Assembly (NCBI GenBank): GCA_028288365.1
Contig: JAQBNU010000084.1
Span: forward strand, 1-48,167
Direction: 5' to 3'
Length of the DNA stretch: 48,167 nt
Source of the DNA: Chitinophagaceae bacterium
GTDB lineage: Bacteria > Bacteroidota > Bacteroidia > Cytophagales > Cytophagaceae
The position numbers were made by a program, and so were the translations under genes. The first letter of the stretch is position 1, and each line of letters opens with the position of its first letter. The notes beneath the pieces are model-generated. The model saw only the letters and a program-made list of their open reading frames with translations, was not told the DNA's origin and ran no database searches. Of the stretch, positions 27,697 through 36,049 are shown in pieces.

Positions 27697-27727
27697 GAAA
27701 AAAGGTCCTCCAAAACTGGAAGACCTT
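27697..27727 (-). terminator. Terminator of the SiaABC-transporter operon
   Basis: Read on the minus strand, AAGGTCTTCC pairs with GGAGGACCTT around an AGTTTT loop (one mismatch), and the stem is followed by a T run. It is about 160 bases after the last gene of the operon. Confidence 0.55.
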
Positions 27728-27761
27728 CTCACCTCGTATTTTATACTTTCCACTGATCATT

Positions 27762-27848
27762 TTACTCGTTGTTGACGTCCCACTAATAACTGGACGTTAG
27801 TAACACGTCCCGCACAAACACTTGTTGGCGAGACGCCAACAAGAAGAC
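27762..27848. repeat. 87-base TTGTTGGC repeat, copy A
   Basis: Matches 39963-40049 along its length with scattered differences. It has a degenerate left palindrome (GTTGTTGACGTCCCACTAAT), a middle block with GTAACACGTCCCGCACAAAC, and a right palindrome CTTGTTGGCGAGACGCCAAC. Confidence 0.7.
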
Positions 27849-27850
27849 AA

Positions 27851-27882
27851 TACTGATCACTGTCCACGGACAACTGATTACT
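27851..27882. repeat. ACTGATCACTG-type intergenic repeat
   Basis: TACTGATCACTGTCCACGGA followed by CAACTGATTACT. It differs from the copy at 26841 at only a few positions and lies directly downstream of the 27886 gene stop. Confidence 0.65.
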
Positions 27883-27885
27883 GTT

Positions 27886-28296
27886 TTATCTTTTAAATGC
27901 CAACACGCTCACGCAACATTCCGGTTTGTCGATAAAAGAGAAGCGCAGGTAATAAATCCCCGTCGCGTTACATCGGTAGGCAATGGCCGGAAACACTTTG
28001 CCGGAAGCCTTGTCCTGATTGGTGGCAATTTCTTTTCGTTTGGAATCGTACAATGTCACGATGATGTTGTTCTGTGCCCCACCGCCGTTGCACATCACCA
28101 ACATGTAATTGGTATCTTTGCTCAATACATAAGAGTATTCCAATTGATCACCTACCTGCGACATCTGGTAGGTCTTCAGGAAAGTATAACCGCTGCTGAT
28201 TTTGGCCACACATTCATCTGTCTTACATTGTGCATGGCCCTTGAGCACTACAACCTGTAGCGCAACAAGTATCAATAAAGTATATATGTTTTTCAT
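27886..28296 (-). CDS. Small secreted protein, end of SiaABC-transporter operon
   Basis: 136 residues with a signal peptide (MKNIYTLLILVALQVVVLKG, cleavage near HAQ-C at 23-24). The mature part has six or more Cys (CKTDEC, MCNGGG, RCNATG, PECC), suggesting disulfides, and reads like a compact beta-sandwich: NNIIVTLYDSKRKEIATN and then AIAYRCNATGIYYLRFSF, similar in style to PPC-type C-terminal domains. It starts 27 bases after the lipoprotein gene stop, so it belongs to the operon. Function unknown. Confidence 0.8.
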   Translation of the reverse strand: MKNIYTLLILVALQVVVLKGHAQCKTDECVAKISSGYTFLKTYQMSQVGDQLEYSYVLSKDTNYMLVMCNGGGAQNNIIVTLYDSKRKEIATNQDKASGKVFPAIAYRCNATGIYYLRFSFIDKPECCVSVLAFKR

Positions 28297-28323
28297 AATG
28301 GGATCGATATAGGGTGAAATAGA

Positions 28324-29244
28324 TTAAGCGGTAAGTTTAGATCTTAGTTCATCAATGATCTTTACAATCTCATTGATCTGCTCTGTCGTCACGTTGATTT
28401 TGCTTTCGCTTTCGTCTACAATCATCAGCACGCCGTCTACTTCTTTCATCGTGGGTTCTTTGTAGATCGTCACGATTTCTATTTTATCGTATACGTTCTT
28501 TAACTTTTGCAATTCGGTATACAGGAAATCAATATTGGGTTGTTGTCTGTAATTATCCAACAACAGCATCAACTGACACAACACAATTTTTTGTTCGGCG
28601 ATCTTTTCCTTGATCTCTGTTTTGTTTCCTTTTTTATACACTTCACAGGAAATGTGCAAGGCTTCTAGCCATCCGCCTGTCAGCATCAACACGCATTGAT
28701 CGGAACGTTTTTGTTCGTAAAGGAAATTATTGATGTTCTCAAAATTAGTCGTCGTGATGTACAACAGCGAGTCGATGTTGTTGCTGTTGCTGGCCAGTCT
28801 TTTGATCGTGTTGAAATCATAGAACTGTCCCACGTTCAATTCATCTGCCAATGTTTTAATGGAAGACAAATAAGAAAGCGCATCGGTACTCTTATCGTAA
28901 ATGTTGATATAACCCAGATCCGCTCCGTAAATACCGAGGTTCAGGGCTTTCTTGAAATTGGAATTGTATTTGGAATAGTTGTTCTCTGGATTCAGAATTT
29001 TACTGTCGTAGGGATTACCCGATTCTTTGATCAACATAGAAATTTCCAATGGAGAAGGAATAGACTTGATGATCTCTCCTATCGCTTCATCCGAAATCTT
29101 GCTGTATTTTTTGGAAGAAGAGTCGAGTGAACCGACCAGCAGATTTTCATCGGAGGTTTTACTCTCTGAGCTGCAGCCGGCAAACAGCGTGCAGGCAGCG
29201 AGCAAAGCAACCGGCCATATCAATAAAGTATTAACACGTTTCAT
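28324..29244 (-). CDS. Lipoprotein of unknown function in the SiaABC-transporter operon
   Basis: 306 residues beginning MKRVNTLLIWPVALLAACTL, with lipobox LFAGC; Cys23 would be lipidated and SSESKTSDEN would follow. The mature protein is helical, with conserved-looking text IKSIPSPLEISMLIKESGNP near residue 46 and LGIYGADLGYINIYDKSTDA near 103, and a charged C-terminal helix. I have seen this PSPLE.. / YGADL.Y pattern in uncharacterised Bacteroidota lipoproteins, but know of no function. Only 2 bases separate it from the transporter gene upstream, so translation may be coupled. It probably sits in the outer membrane or faces the periplasm. Confidence 0.85.
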   Translation of the reverse strand: MKRVNTLLIWPVALLAACTLFAGCSSESKTSDENLLVGSLDSSSKKYSKISDEAIGEIIKSIPSPLEISMLIKESGNPYDSKILNPENNYSKYNSNFKKALNLGIYGADLGYINIYDKSTDALSYLSSIKTLADELNVGQFYDFNTIKRLASNSNNIDSLLYITTTNFENINNFLYEQKRSDQCVLMLTGGWLEALHISCEVYKKGNKTEIKEKIAEQKIVLCQLMLLLDNYRQQPNIDFLYTELQKLKNVYDKIEIVTIYKEPTMKEVDGVLMIVDESESKINVTTEQINEIVKIIDELRSKLTA

Positions 29245-29246
29245 AA

Positions 29247-32200
29247 TTATGCAGTTTTAGTTTTAAAGACAAAGGAAGAAAATTTGAAGTCCATGAGTTT
29301 ACGGAAGATATCCAGGTAAAGCACGACGAACATGAGGATGGATAGCGACCACACAAAGCAAATGTTAAAGAAGAACGTATCGAAATACTTCCCAGCGATT
29401 TGCTTGGTCGGAGAAAAGAAGTGTGTGCGATAAGACCAATCCCCCGGTAGTTTATCCGGATTAAAATACACCGGATCTGTTTTAGGAATGATGGACGTCT
29501 CCGTCATCACGTATTTCTTCGCTGCTTTTTTATTGCGCAACAAATCTTCTAACGATTCATTGTAATACTTATCGCGCATGGCGGCAAACAAGGTAGGCTT
29601 GTCCATCTCCAGCTTGAACAACAATTGTTCTTTGTGTTCGGAAGCATTGTTATAGATCTCGTGGTATTTATCTTCCAGTTGTTTCACCAAACGATCCATG
29701 ACCGGCAAGTTTTTATAGGCATCGTTTGCGCCACACAGCCTTTCTATAGAATCAGCAGTTGACATGCCCAGTAGTTTTTTTCTCAGCTGCAATTCGTTTT
29801 TCACCAATAGCAAATCTGCTTTGAATGTTTGTATACCGGTAGACGATTCACGCATGCGAGTGATCTTGTCTCTCAACACGGGAATTACGTACACCATGTT
29901 GTAATTGGCCACGGCTTCCACGTGATCGTAATCGTAGAATAAACGTTGGTATTGGTTGTCTTTGAATTGTTTCACAGCGAGCGCTTCGAAGGCCCAACGC
30001 GAAGCCATCAGGTCCGCGACGATGGGTACTTTCTCGTCGTTGCCAAACCAATCGTTGATCTTGTCGAAGCTCAACATGGCTCCACTCAAAATCATTTGAG
30101 GAATCAATAACAAAGGAATAAGAATGTAAACAGTCACGGCTGATTCAAATCCCGAAGATACTAGCAGACCCAATACGTTGGACATGCAGGCACAGGTAAA
30201 CAGCACCAGCCAGTAAGACAACGTCATGTCTTGGATGCCAAGGATAGAATTTCCGATCCACACAAACAGAAACATCTGTATAGCAGAAAAGAAAAACAGG
30301 ATAGATATTTTGGAGCACAGGTAACTGAAGCGGCTGAGATTTAAGAAAGATTCTCTGCGCACAATTTTTCTGTCCTTGATGATTTCGTCTGCACTTAAAC
30401 TTAACCCGATGAAGAGTGACACCACAATGCACATCAACAGGTAAGCGGGAATGTTATCGTTGTAACGGTACACATAAGATTTACCATCCGGTGTATTGTT
30501 GTAGCGTACGATAATGGCCAGTATGAAAGCCAGTAAAGGCGCTTCAAACAGGTTGACCAATAAATATTGTTTGTTGTTGAATTTAGATTTCAGGTCTCTG
30601 AAGGTGTACACCAGAAACTGCTTGATGCGGGAAGGTGTACTGAATTGTTTGATGGGCACATGCGTGAAGTCTTCCTTCAGTACTGCTTTTTGATGAACCA
30701 ACGAAAAGTTGTACCACTCTTCCGGAGAAACTTTCCTGTTGGGTGTATAGTTTCCCAATTCATCGACTACTTTTTCTTCGATGATGTTGAATATTTGTTC
30801 CGGATTGACATTGCCGCATTTCGGACATTGTCCGTTGGCCGCGTCGATCTGATTAGACAATTGTTTGAAATAAGAAACTGCTTCTACCGGATTACCATTG
30901 AAGATCAAATAACCTCCGGTATCCAGGATAAGCATCTTGTCAAATATTTTATAGATGTCAGAAGAAGGCTGATGAATGACTACAAAGATCAAGGCACCTT
31001 TCTTAGACAACTCTTTCAACAGGTCCATGACGTTTTCTGAATCACGCGAAGATAAACCGGATGTAGGTTCATCGACAAATAATACCGCCGGCTCACGAAT
31101 CAGTTCCAGCGCAATGTTCAGACGCTTGCGTTGTCCACCACTGATCTTTTTGTTCAGTGGATTTCCTACCGGTAAATCTTTGATGTGAAACAAACCCAGA
31201 TCACTCAATAGTTTTTCCACCAATGCCGTGATCTCCTGTTTGGATCTGCCTTTGAAACAAAGCTGTGCATTGAAATATAAATTTTCAAACACGGTGAGTT
31301 CCTCGATCAGCAAATCATCTTGAGCGATATAACCCATCATGCCTTTGACACGGTTCATGTTCTCGTGCACATTCACCCCGTTGATCTTTACAGTACCGAC
31401 ACTGGGTTCTTCCAGTCCAGCCAATACGTTCAACAAGGTGGTCTTCCCTGCTCCACTAGCGCCCATGATACCGATCAGTCTTCCCGCTTCTTCAGAAATG
31501 TTGATGTCGCGCAATCCTATTTTCTGATTTTGGAATTTAAATCCCAATCCACTCACATTGAAAGACAAGGTGACTTTATTGGAATCTTTGATGAACGAAG
31601 ACTGAATGTCGCTGTAGTAAAAACATTCGCCTTTCGCCAGTTTCAAAATACTGCCTTGCGAGAATAAGACCACTGCACCTGATTCCATCACGTATCCATT
31701 CAAGGAGGCTGTGTCAGTACCGCTATACTTGGCAAAGATCATGTCCGCACTCGGCACTTTCAAAAACTGAATGCTGCCGTGTAAATGCGTGGCTTGTATA
31801 TGCTGCGCACCGTGTGCATCGTCTACGATTTCATTTTCATCAACGATCAGTAAATTATCATCGGCTAAATCATCCATGGTAAATTGCAGGATAAAGCGTT
31901 CGATCTGCTTGTACTCTACCGCAGGAATATTAAATTCCGAAGCCACGGTATCAATGATCTGCACACGCTGAGGGGTAAAGTTTCCATCGGAACGGATCAA
32001 CTCCAACAATTCGATGAGTGCTACAATCTTCTGTTTGTATGAAAGTGTTTTGTTGATCTTTCTACAAATCCCCAAGGTCTTCACAGAATCTCTAACAGAA
32101 GTCAAGGAAGCTTTTCTCTCTGCATTGTCCGGAGTACTTCTGTTGTCGCCAACGAGTTCATCGTACAAATCAGAATATTTAACCACCAGGTCATGGCTCA

Positions 32201-32315
32201 GTTTTCTTTTGAAGGAGTGAATGACAAATTCTCTCTCCTTGTCCGTCACGCCCCCATCTTGCTTGGTGATGATGGCGTATAACTGAACCAGCGCTTTTAG
32301 TATTTCTTCACTCAT
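29247..32315 (-). CDS. ABCG-type ABC transporter with N-terminal TerB-like region
   Basis: 1,022 residues. Residues 1-150 are helical and TerB-like (ILKALVQLYAIITKQDGGVT, then LIELLELIRSDGNFTPQ), a fold found in tellurite-resistance and envelope-associated proteins. Then comes a beta-rich segment of about 70 residues (HLHGSIQFLKVPSADMIFAK) that could be a small FHA- or PilZ-like module. The ABC ATPase follows, with Walker A GASGAGKTT near 288, signature ISGGQRKRLNIAL near 395 and Walker B VLFVDEPTSGL near 415. After CPKCG and a linker come the ABC2 membrane segments, about 590-800 and again near 990. The arrangement ATPase-then-membrane in one chain is that of ABCG/White transporters. It would form a dimer. 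Substrate unknown; the SiaB/SiaC genes upstream suggest control by partner switching. Confidence 0.88.
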   Translation of the reverse strand: MSEEILKALVQLYAIITKQDGGVTDKEREFVIHSFKRKLSHDLVVKYSDLYDELVGDNRSTPDNAERKASLTSVRDSVKTLGICRKINKTLSYKQKIVALIELLELIRSDGNFTPQRVQIIDTVASEFNIPAVEYKQIERFILQFTMDDLADDNLLIVDENEIVDDAHGAQHIQATHLHGSIQFLKVPSADMIFAKYSGTDTASLNGYVMESGAVVLFSQGSILKLAKGECFYYSDIQSSFIKDSNKVTLSFNVSGLGFKFQNQKIGLRDINISEEAGRLIGIMGASGAGKTTLLNVLAGLEEPSVGTVKINGVNVHENMNRVKGMMGYIAQDDLLIEELTVFENLYFNAQLCFKGRSKQEITALVEKLLSDLGLFHIKDLPVGNPLNKKISGGQRKRLNIALELIREPAVLFVDEPTSGLSSRDSENVMDLLKELSKKGALIFVVIHQPSSDIYKIFDKMLILDTGGYLIFNGNPVEAVSYFKQLSNQIDAANGQCPKCGNVNPEQIFNIIEEKVVDELGNYTPNRKVSPEEWYNFSLVHQKAVLKEDFTHVPIKQFSTPSRIKQFLVYTFRDLKSKFNNKQYLLVNLFEAPLLAFILAIIVRYNNTPDGKSYVYRYNDNIPAYLLMCIVVSLFIGLSLSADEIIKDRKIVRRESFLNLSRFSYLCSKISILFFFSAIQMFLFVWIGNSILGIQDMTLSYWLVLFTCACMSNVLGLLVSSGFESAVTVYILIPLLLIPQMILSGAMLSFDKINDWFGNDEKVPIVADLMASRWAFEALAVKQFKDNQYQRLFYDYDHVEAVANYNMVYVIPVLRDKITRMRESSTGIQTFKADLLLVKNELQLRKKLLGMSTADSIERLCGANDAYKNLPVMDRLVKQLEDKYHEIYNNASEHKEQLLFKLEMDKPTLFAAMRDKYYNESLEDLLRNKKAAKKYVMTETSIIPKTDPVYFNPDKLPGDWSYRTHFFSPTKQIAGKYFDTFFFNICFVWSLSILMFVVLYLDIFRKLMDFKFSSFVFKTKTA

Positions 32316-32337
32316 GGGTATTTAGCTTATCGTACAA

Positions 32338-32700
32338 TCAATACGTCTTGAATTCAAACGGTACTTCGATCAACTCAGCAAACTCTTCGCCTGCTTCCTG
32401 CATGTCATCGTCTCCGCTGAAATAATACCAGATGATCTTCACACCTTTCAATGCTTCTACTTTGTGCAATACATCCAACAATAGTTTAGACGAAGCGGTA
32501 TTGAAGTACTCCAGTTTAATGTTCAGTTCTGTTACGGGATTTGGATTGGCTGCATACTCCGTCAACCATTGCAACACCGGATGATAAAACTCCGCAGCAT
32601 CTTCAGGCAGAGATCTTCCAGCCAATTCAAATTTGTTGCCTTCTTTGTCTAATAGAATAGTCGGTGTATCTTCTGTTCCTACAATTTCAATCGCTTTCAT
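32338..32700 (-). CDS. siaC: SiaC family regulatory phosphoprotein (DUF1987)
   Basis: 120 residues matching the SiaC/DUF1987 family in length and layout: the TP.I.LD...F...GRSLPEDA motif at 12-35, then LEYFNTASSKLLLDVL at 63-78. The threonine in that motif is residue 68, the same number as the Thr phosphorylated in Pseudomonas aeruginosa SiaC. In that bacterium unphosphorylated SiaC activates the diguanylate cyclase SiaD; SiaB phosphorylates and SiaA dephosphorylates SiaC. Here no GGDEF protein is in the operon, and an ABC transporter gene follows 22 bases downstream. The GDDD and EEFAELIE tail is acidic. The fold is a STAS-like anti-sigma-antagonist relative. Confidence 0.92.
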   Translation of the reverse strand: MKAIEIVGTEDTPTILLDKEGNKFELAGRSLPEDAAEFYHPVLQWLTEYAANPNPVTELNIKLEYFNTASSKLLLDVLHKVEALKGVKIIWYYFSGDDDMQEAGEEFAELIEVPFEFKTY

Positions 32701-32720
32701 AAAGTATTTATTTAAGGTTT

Positions 32721-33266
32721 TTAATTTTCGTTCGATCTGATGATTTTTGTTTTGAAAGAGAAGAATGAATTCTCATCGTTCACTGGTTCAAAATCAAAAT
32801 CCAATTTCTGTCCGGATTTTCTGGCGATGTCTACAAAGCCCAATCCTGCTCCGCCTTTTTCCGACAACTCACTGTTCTTTATCAGTTCCTTGTACAATAC
32901 TTTCAATCCTTCTTTATCCAGTCCATTGATTTGATCTAGTTTAGATTTCAAACCTTCCACGTTGGCGTTCAAAATATAATTTCCTGAAGTGATTTCGTAA
33001 GCGTCGTTTTCTTTACCGATCATGAAGATGGCTCTGCGCTCTTCCTCACGCTTCATGGCATCCGCATGCTTGCAAATGTTTTGCAGACACTCTACCATCA
33101 CGTTGAATACTTTTCGTTTGATGTTCTGTTCTTCCCCTATGGAATCCAGATTTCTTTCTGCCATAGACAACACCGACTTCGTGATCTCCTGCGTGAACTC
33201 TCCTTCGTAGACCAGAATGAGGTTGTGCTCAGACATCGTTTTGTGAATCAAATAAACATGCTTCAT
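32721..33266 (-). CDS. siaB: SiaB family protein kinase (GHKL-like)
   Basis: 181 residues from the ATG at 33266 (MKHVYLIHKTMSEHNLILVY); the frame continues 16 codons further upstream without a good start. Two GHKL elements show: the N-box-like VMVECLQNICKHAD (Glu59, Asn63, His67) and the glycine-rich GGAGLGFVDIAR (138-149). YEGEF at 20-24 and FSFKT near the end fit SiaB/DUF6272. SiaB kinases phosphorylate SiaC, switching off its binding to a target. The gene lies between SiaA-like phosphatase and SiaC, in the Pseudomonas order A-B-C. Confidence 0.9.
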   Translation of the reverse strand: MKHVYLIHKTMSEHNLILVYEGEFTQEITKSVLSMAERNLDSIGEEQNIKRKVFNVMVECLQNICKHADAMKREEERRAIFMIGKENDAYEITSGNYILNANVEGLKSKLDQINGLDKEGLKVLYKELIKNSELSEKGGAGLGFVDIARKSGQKLDFDFEPVNDENSFFSFKTKIIRSNEN

Positions 33267-33340
33267 TTTTTTTACGTTTTTCCGGTGAGCCGATATCCGC
33301 TGTATCTTTTGCACCAGGTGATGAATAAACCTGCGGCTTT

Positions 33341-36022
33341 TTAAAATTTAATTCCAATCAATAACACATCGTCCGTTTGCTTTCCACTGCCTTGCCATTC
33401 CTGGAAAGCCGTATTGAAAATACCGGAGAGTTCTTGCATGCTTACGTGTTGATTTTGCTCGATCAAATCTTTGATCTTTTGTGTACCAAACTTTCTTTTC
33501 TCCGGTCCGCCAAACTGATCCGGCAATCCATCCGAGAAAAAGAAAATAGATTCTCCTTTTTTGAAGTCGATTTTATAATTGGTAAACAAGGTTTGATTCT
33601 TGTACGTACCGCCACCAATGGCCCAACGGTTGCCTTTCAATTCCTCCAGCTTACCTTTGGACAAATAATACAACGGGCGATGTGCGCCGGCATATTCCAA
33701 TACTTTTTTCTTCACATCTATTTTGCAGAAGGCCACATCCATTCCGTCTTTGATGTTGTCGTTGTTGCCGGATTTAATCAGCGTATGATTTACTTTCTCA
33801 TCCAATATGTCAAGTATCTTTCCCGGATCTAAATCCGGATGTGTTTCTACAATGTTGTTCAATTGAAAATAACCAACCAACGATAACATGGCACCTGGCA
33901 CGCCGTGTCCCGTGCAATCTACCGCAGCAATACACAGTGCTTGTTCAGTTACAGAGATCCATGGAAAATCACCGCTCACTACGTCTCTTGGTTTGTACAA
34001 GATGAACGATTCGGGAAAAGCATTTTGCAAAATGCCATTATCAGGAATGATTGCATTTTGTATACGCTTGGAATAATTGATGCTTTCGTTGATGCTTTTG
34101 TTCTTCTCTTTGATCTCCAGTTCAATCTGCTTGGCTTCTGTGATGTCGTGTGAGATGACCAAAATAGATTCCAAAATTTCTTCATTGAATTCAGGTATGG
34201 CATTAATTTGCATGATGCGCTTGCCAATCGGTGAGGTACAGGTGGCTTCCTGAGAGATCTTCTCTGCTTTCGCTACGACTTCTGTCCACACGTTTTTCCA
34301 GTTGGAAACAAAGTCACTGTGCATGACGGTCTCCTCCAATTGTTGATTGATGAAATCATTGGCTAAATGTCCGGTATAGGTTTCGATGACCGGATTCACA
34401 TACGTGATCCTACCGTCCACGCTGATACGTGTGATCAGATCGGGACTGTTTTCAGACAAAGCCTGCATGTTACGTCTCATGCGCTCTTCCACTTCCGCTT
34501 TACGCTTCACCGTGATGTCGCGGCAATTGAATACCATACCGGCAACAGAAGATTCGGATAACATGTTTCTTCCGATTGCTTCCAACCAGATCCATTCTTC
34601 GTTTCTCAACTTGTAGCGGAACTGTAGATTAGCAATGACAGATGGATCTTTTACGATGTCGTCAAAAGCTTGTTTGAATTCCTCTGCATCGTCTTCATGT
34701 ATATTGATGAGACCGTGCGCACCGATCAAGTCAGACGACTGGTAACCTAAAATACTTTCCAGAGAAGGACTCACATATTTGATCACAAACGATTCATCAA
34801 AAATGGTAATCACTTCCGACGCGTTCTCTAACAGTGATTGCATCTTTGTTTGTGCGCGCTTCACCTGTTCGATCTGATCTTCCAACTGTACGTTGCTGCG
34901 TTGCAATTCTTCCTGTGTAGCTTGCATCTCTTCTGCGTTCTGCCTCAACTCTTCCTGTTGGATCTGCAATTCAGAACTCATGCGCTTGGATTCTTCCAAA
35001 TGCTTTTGTGTATTTTCACTGACCTGTATGTTGAAGATGGTTCGTGCAATGATAGGACCTGCTTCATCGATCAATTTCAATTCATTGGGAGAGAACGTAT
35101 GCAGTCCGGCAAATTCCAATACACCGAATACTTTTTCATCTGTGATCAATGGACAAATGAAAATGCAGGAAGGCTTGATGTCACCGAGGATACCGGTGGT
35201 AATGGAGAAATAATCATCGGGTACTTCGGTGCGCAGTATCGCGGCCTGCTCAATAGCAGACTGTCCTACCAGACCTTCTCCGAAACGGAATACTTTGTCG
35301 ATGTATTTTTTTCTATTGTAGGCATAGGCGGTTTGTAATTCAATGATACTTTTACCGGACTCATTGACACCCGTAATGTAAAAGGCTCCTTGTACGGCAT
35401 TGATTTTCGCTACGAGAAATTTAACGATCTCTTCGCCCAACAAATCCAGTGATTGCGTCTCTCTTAAAATATCACCGATATCAGCGATACCGTTGATGAC
35501 CCAGTTTCTTTCTTTCTCTCTGGTATCCGCTTCACGTAAGGACTTGGTCATTCCTAATAATGAATTTCTTAAAAGATCCTCATCACTCAAGGGACGAAAC
35601 ACCTGATTGAAATCTCCTTTTCCCACTTCCTGAGAATACTGCGCGGTTTGTTTCAAACTGTCCGCAATAGAGTTGATGCGCTCGCTGATGTCGCCGATCT
35701 CATCGTTGCTGGAGATGGATAATTTTTCAGGCAACATGCCTTGTTCCAAAAACTTCAAACTGTCGTTGATGGTCACGATGTTTCTTACAAAAGAAGAACA
35801 AGCGAGGTACACAAAAGCAATGGCTGTGCAAACCAATACTACTCCGATGACAACAGATTGCATGGTCAGGTCAGACAACAGCAGTAAACTGTTTGACGGT
35901 TTGGAGGTTGAAGGCAAGGCACTTTCCAGCGCGCTGTGTACAAGAAACAGTACCAGACCCACAACGATGGATAATAGCGTAATAGCAAGTAGAAGTATCT
36001 TATTTTTAATTTTAATTCTCAT
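33341..36022 (-). CDS. SiaA-like sensor phosphatase: 2TM-HAMP-GAF-PAS-PAS-SpoIIE
   Basis: 893 residues. Two membrane helices (about 9-28 and 55-78) enclose only about 25 residues, so there is almost no periplasmic sensor domain. A HAMP region follows (about 78-130), then LSDEDLLRNSLLGMTKSLRE, a GAF domain (about 170-320), a coiled coil (about 325-395) and two PAS domains (about 395-505 and 510-630). The C-terminal PP2C-type SpoIIE domain has VVSGDFPWI near 682, AAVDCTGHGVPGAM near 701 and TDDVLLIGIKF at the end. The metal-binding Asp residues are present, so it should be an active Ser/Thr phosphatase. The likely substrate is phospho-SiaC. The FPW triplet replaces the common FYW. Confidence 0.93.
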   Translation of the reverse strand: MRIKIKNKILLLAITLLSIVVGLVLFLVHSALESALPSTSKPSNSLLLLSDLTMQSVVIGVVLVCTAIAFVYLACSSFVRNIVTINDSLKFLEQGMLPEKLSISSNDEIGDISERINSIADSLKQTAQYSQEVGKGDFNQVFRPLSDEDLLRNSLLGMTKSLREADTREKERNWVINGIADIGDILRETQSLDLLGEEIVKFLVAKINAVQGAFYITGVNESGKSIIELQTAYAYNRKKYIDKVFRFGEGLVGQSAIEQAAILRTEVPDDYFSITTGILGDIKPSCIFICPLITDEKVFGVLEFAGLHTFSPNELKLIDEAGPIIARTIFNIQVSENTQKHLEESKRMSSELQIQQEELRQNAEEMQATQEELQRSNVQLEDQIEQVKRAQTKMQSLLENASEVITIFDESFVIKYVSPSLESILGYQSSDLIGAHGLINIHEDDAEEFKQAFDDIVKDPSVIANLQFRYKLRNEEWIWLEAIGRNMLSESSVAGMVFNCRDITVKRKAEVEERMRRNMQALSENSPDLITRISVDGRITYVNPVIETYTGHLANDFINQQLEETVMHSDFVSNWKNVWTEVVAKAEKISQEATCTSPIGKRIMQINAIPEFNEEILESILVISHDITEAKQIELEIKEKNKSINESINYSKRIQNAIIPDNGILQNAFPESFILYKPRDVVSGDFPWISVTEQALCIAAVDCTGHGVPGAMLSLVGYFQLNNIVETHPDLDPGKILDILDEKVNHTLIKSGNNDNIKDGMDVAFCKIDVKKKVLEYAGAHRPLYYLSKGKLEELKGNRWAIGGGTYKNQTLFTNYKIDFKKGESIFFFSDGLPDQFGGPEKRKFGTQKIKDLIEQNQHVSMQELSGIFNTAFQEWQGSGKQTDDVLLIGIKF

Positions 36023-36049
36023 GATGCGTTGATTCGGTATAGTGAACGA

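Larger units (their letters stand above)
27525..27885. other. Repeat-filled intergenic region at convergent gene ends
   Basis: No gene. It contains, in order, the double GTGTCAG palindrome (27612-27695), the operon terminator (27697-27727), the 87-base TTGTTGGC element (27762-27848) and an ACTGATCACTG copy (27851-27882) lying directly against the stop of the minus-strand gene. Confidence 0.75.

Noticed and set aside
27612..27882. Possible CRISPR array from several clustered palindromes
   Set aside because: The palindromes belong to different repeat families, with no constant repeat-spacer pattern and no cas genes.
33267..33314. Longer start for the SiaB kinase
   Set aside because: The extension needs a non-ATG start and adds a basic segment not expected for the family; ATG at 33266 fits.
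34838..35338. 166-codon plus-strand ORF inside the SpoIIE phosphatase gene
   Set aside because: It is antisense to the coiled coil and GAF coding sequence, with Leu/Phe/Cys-rich shadow composition.
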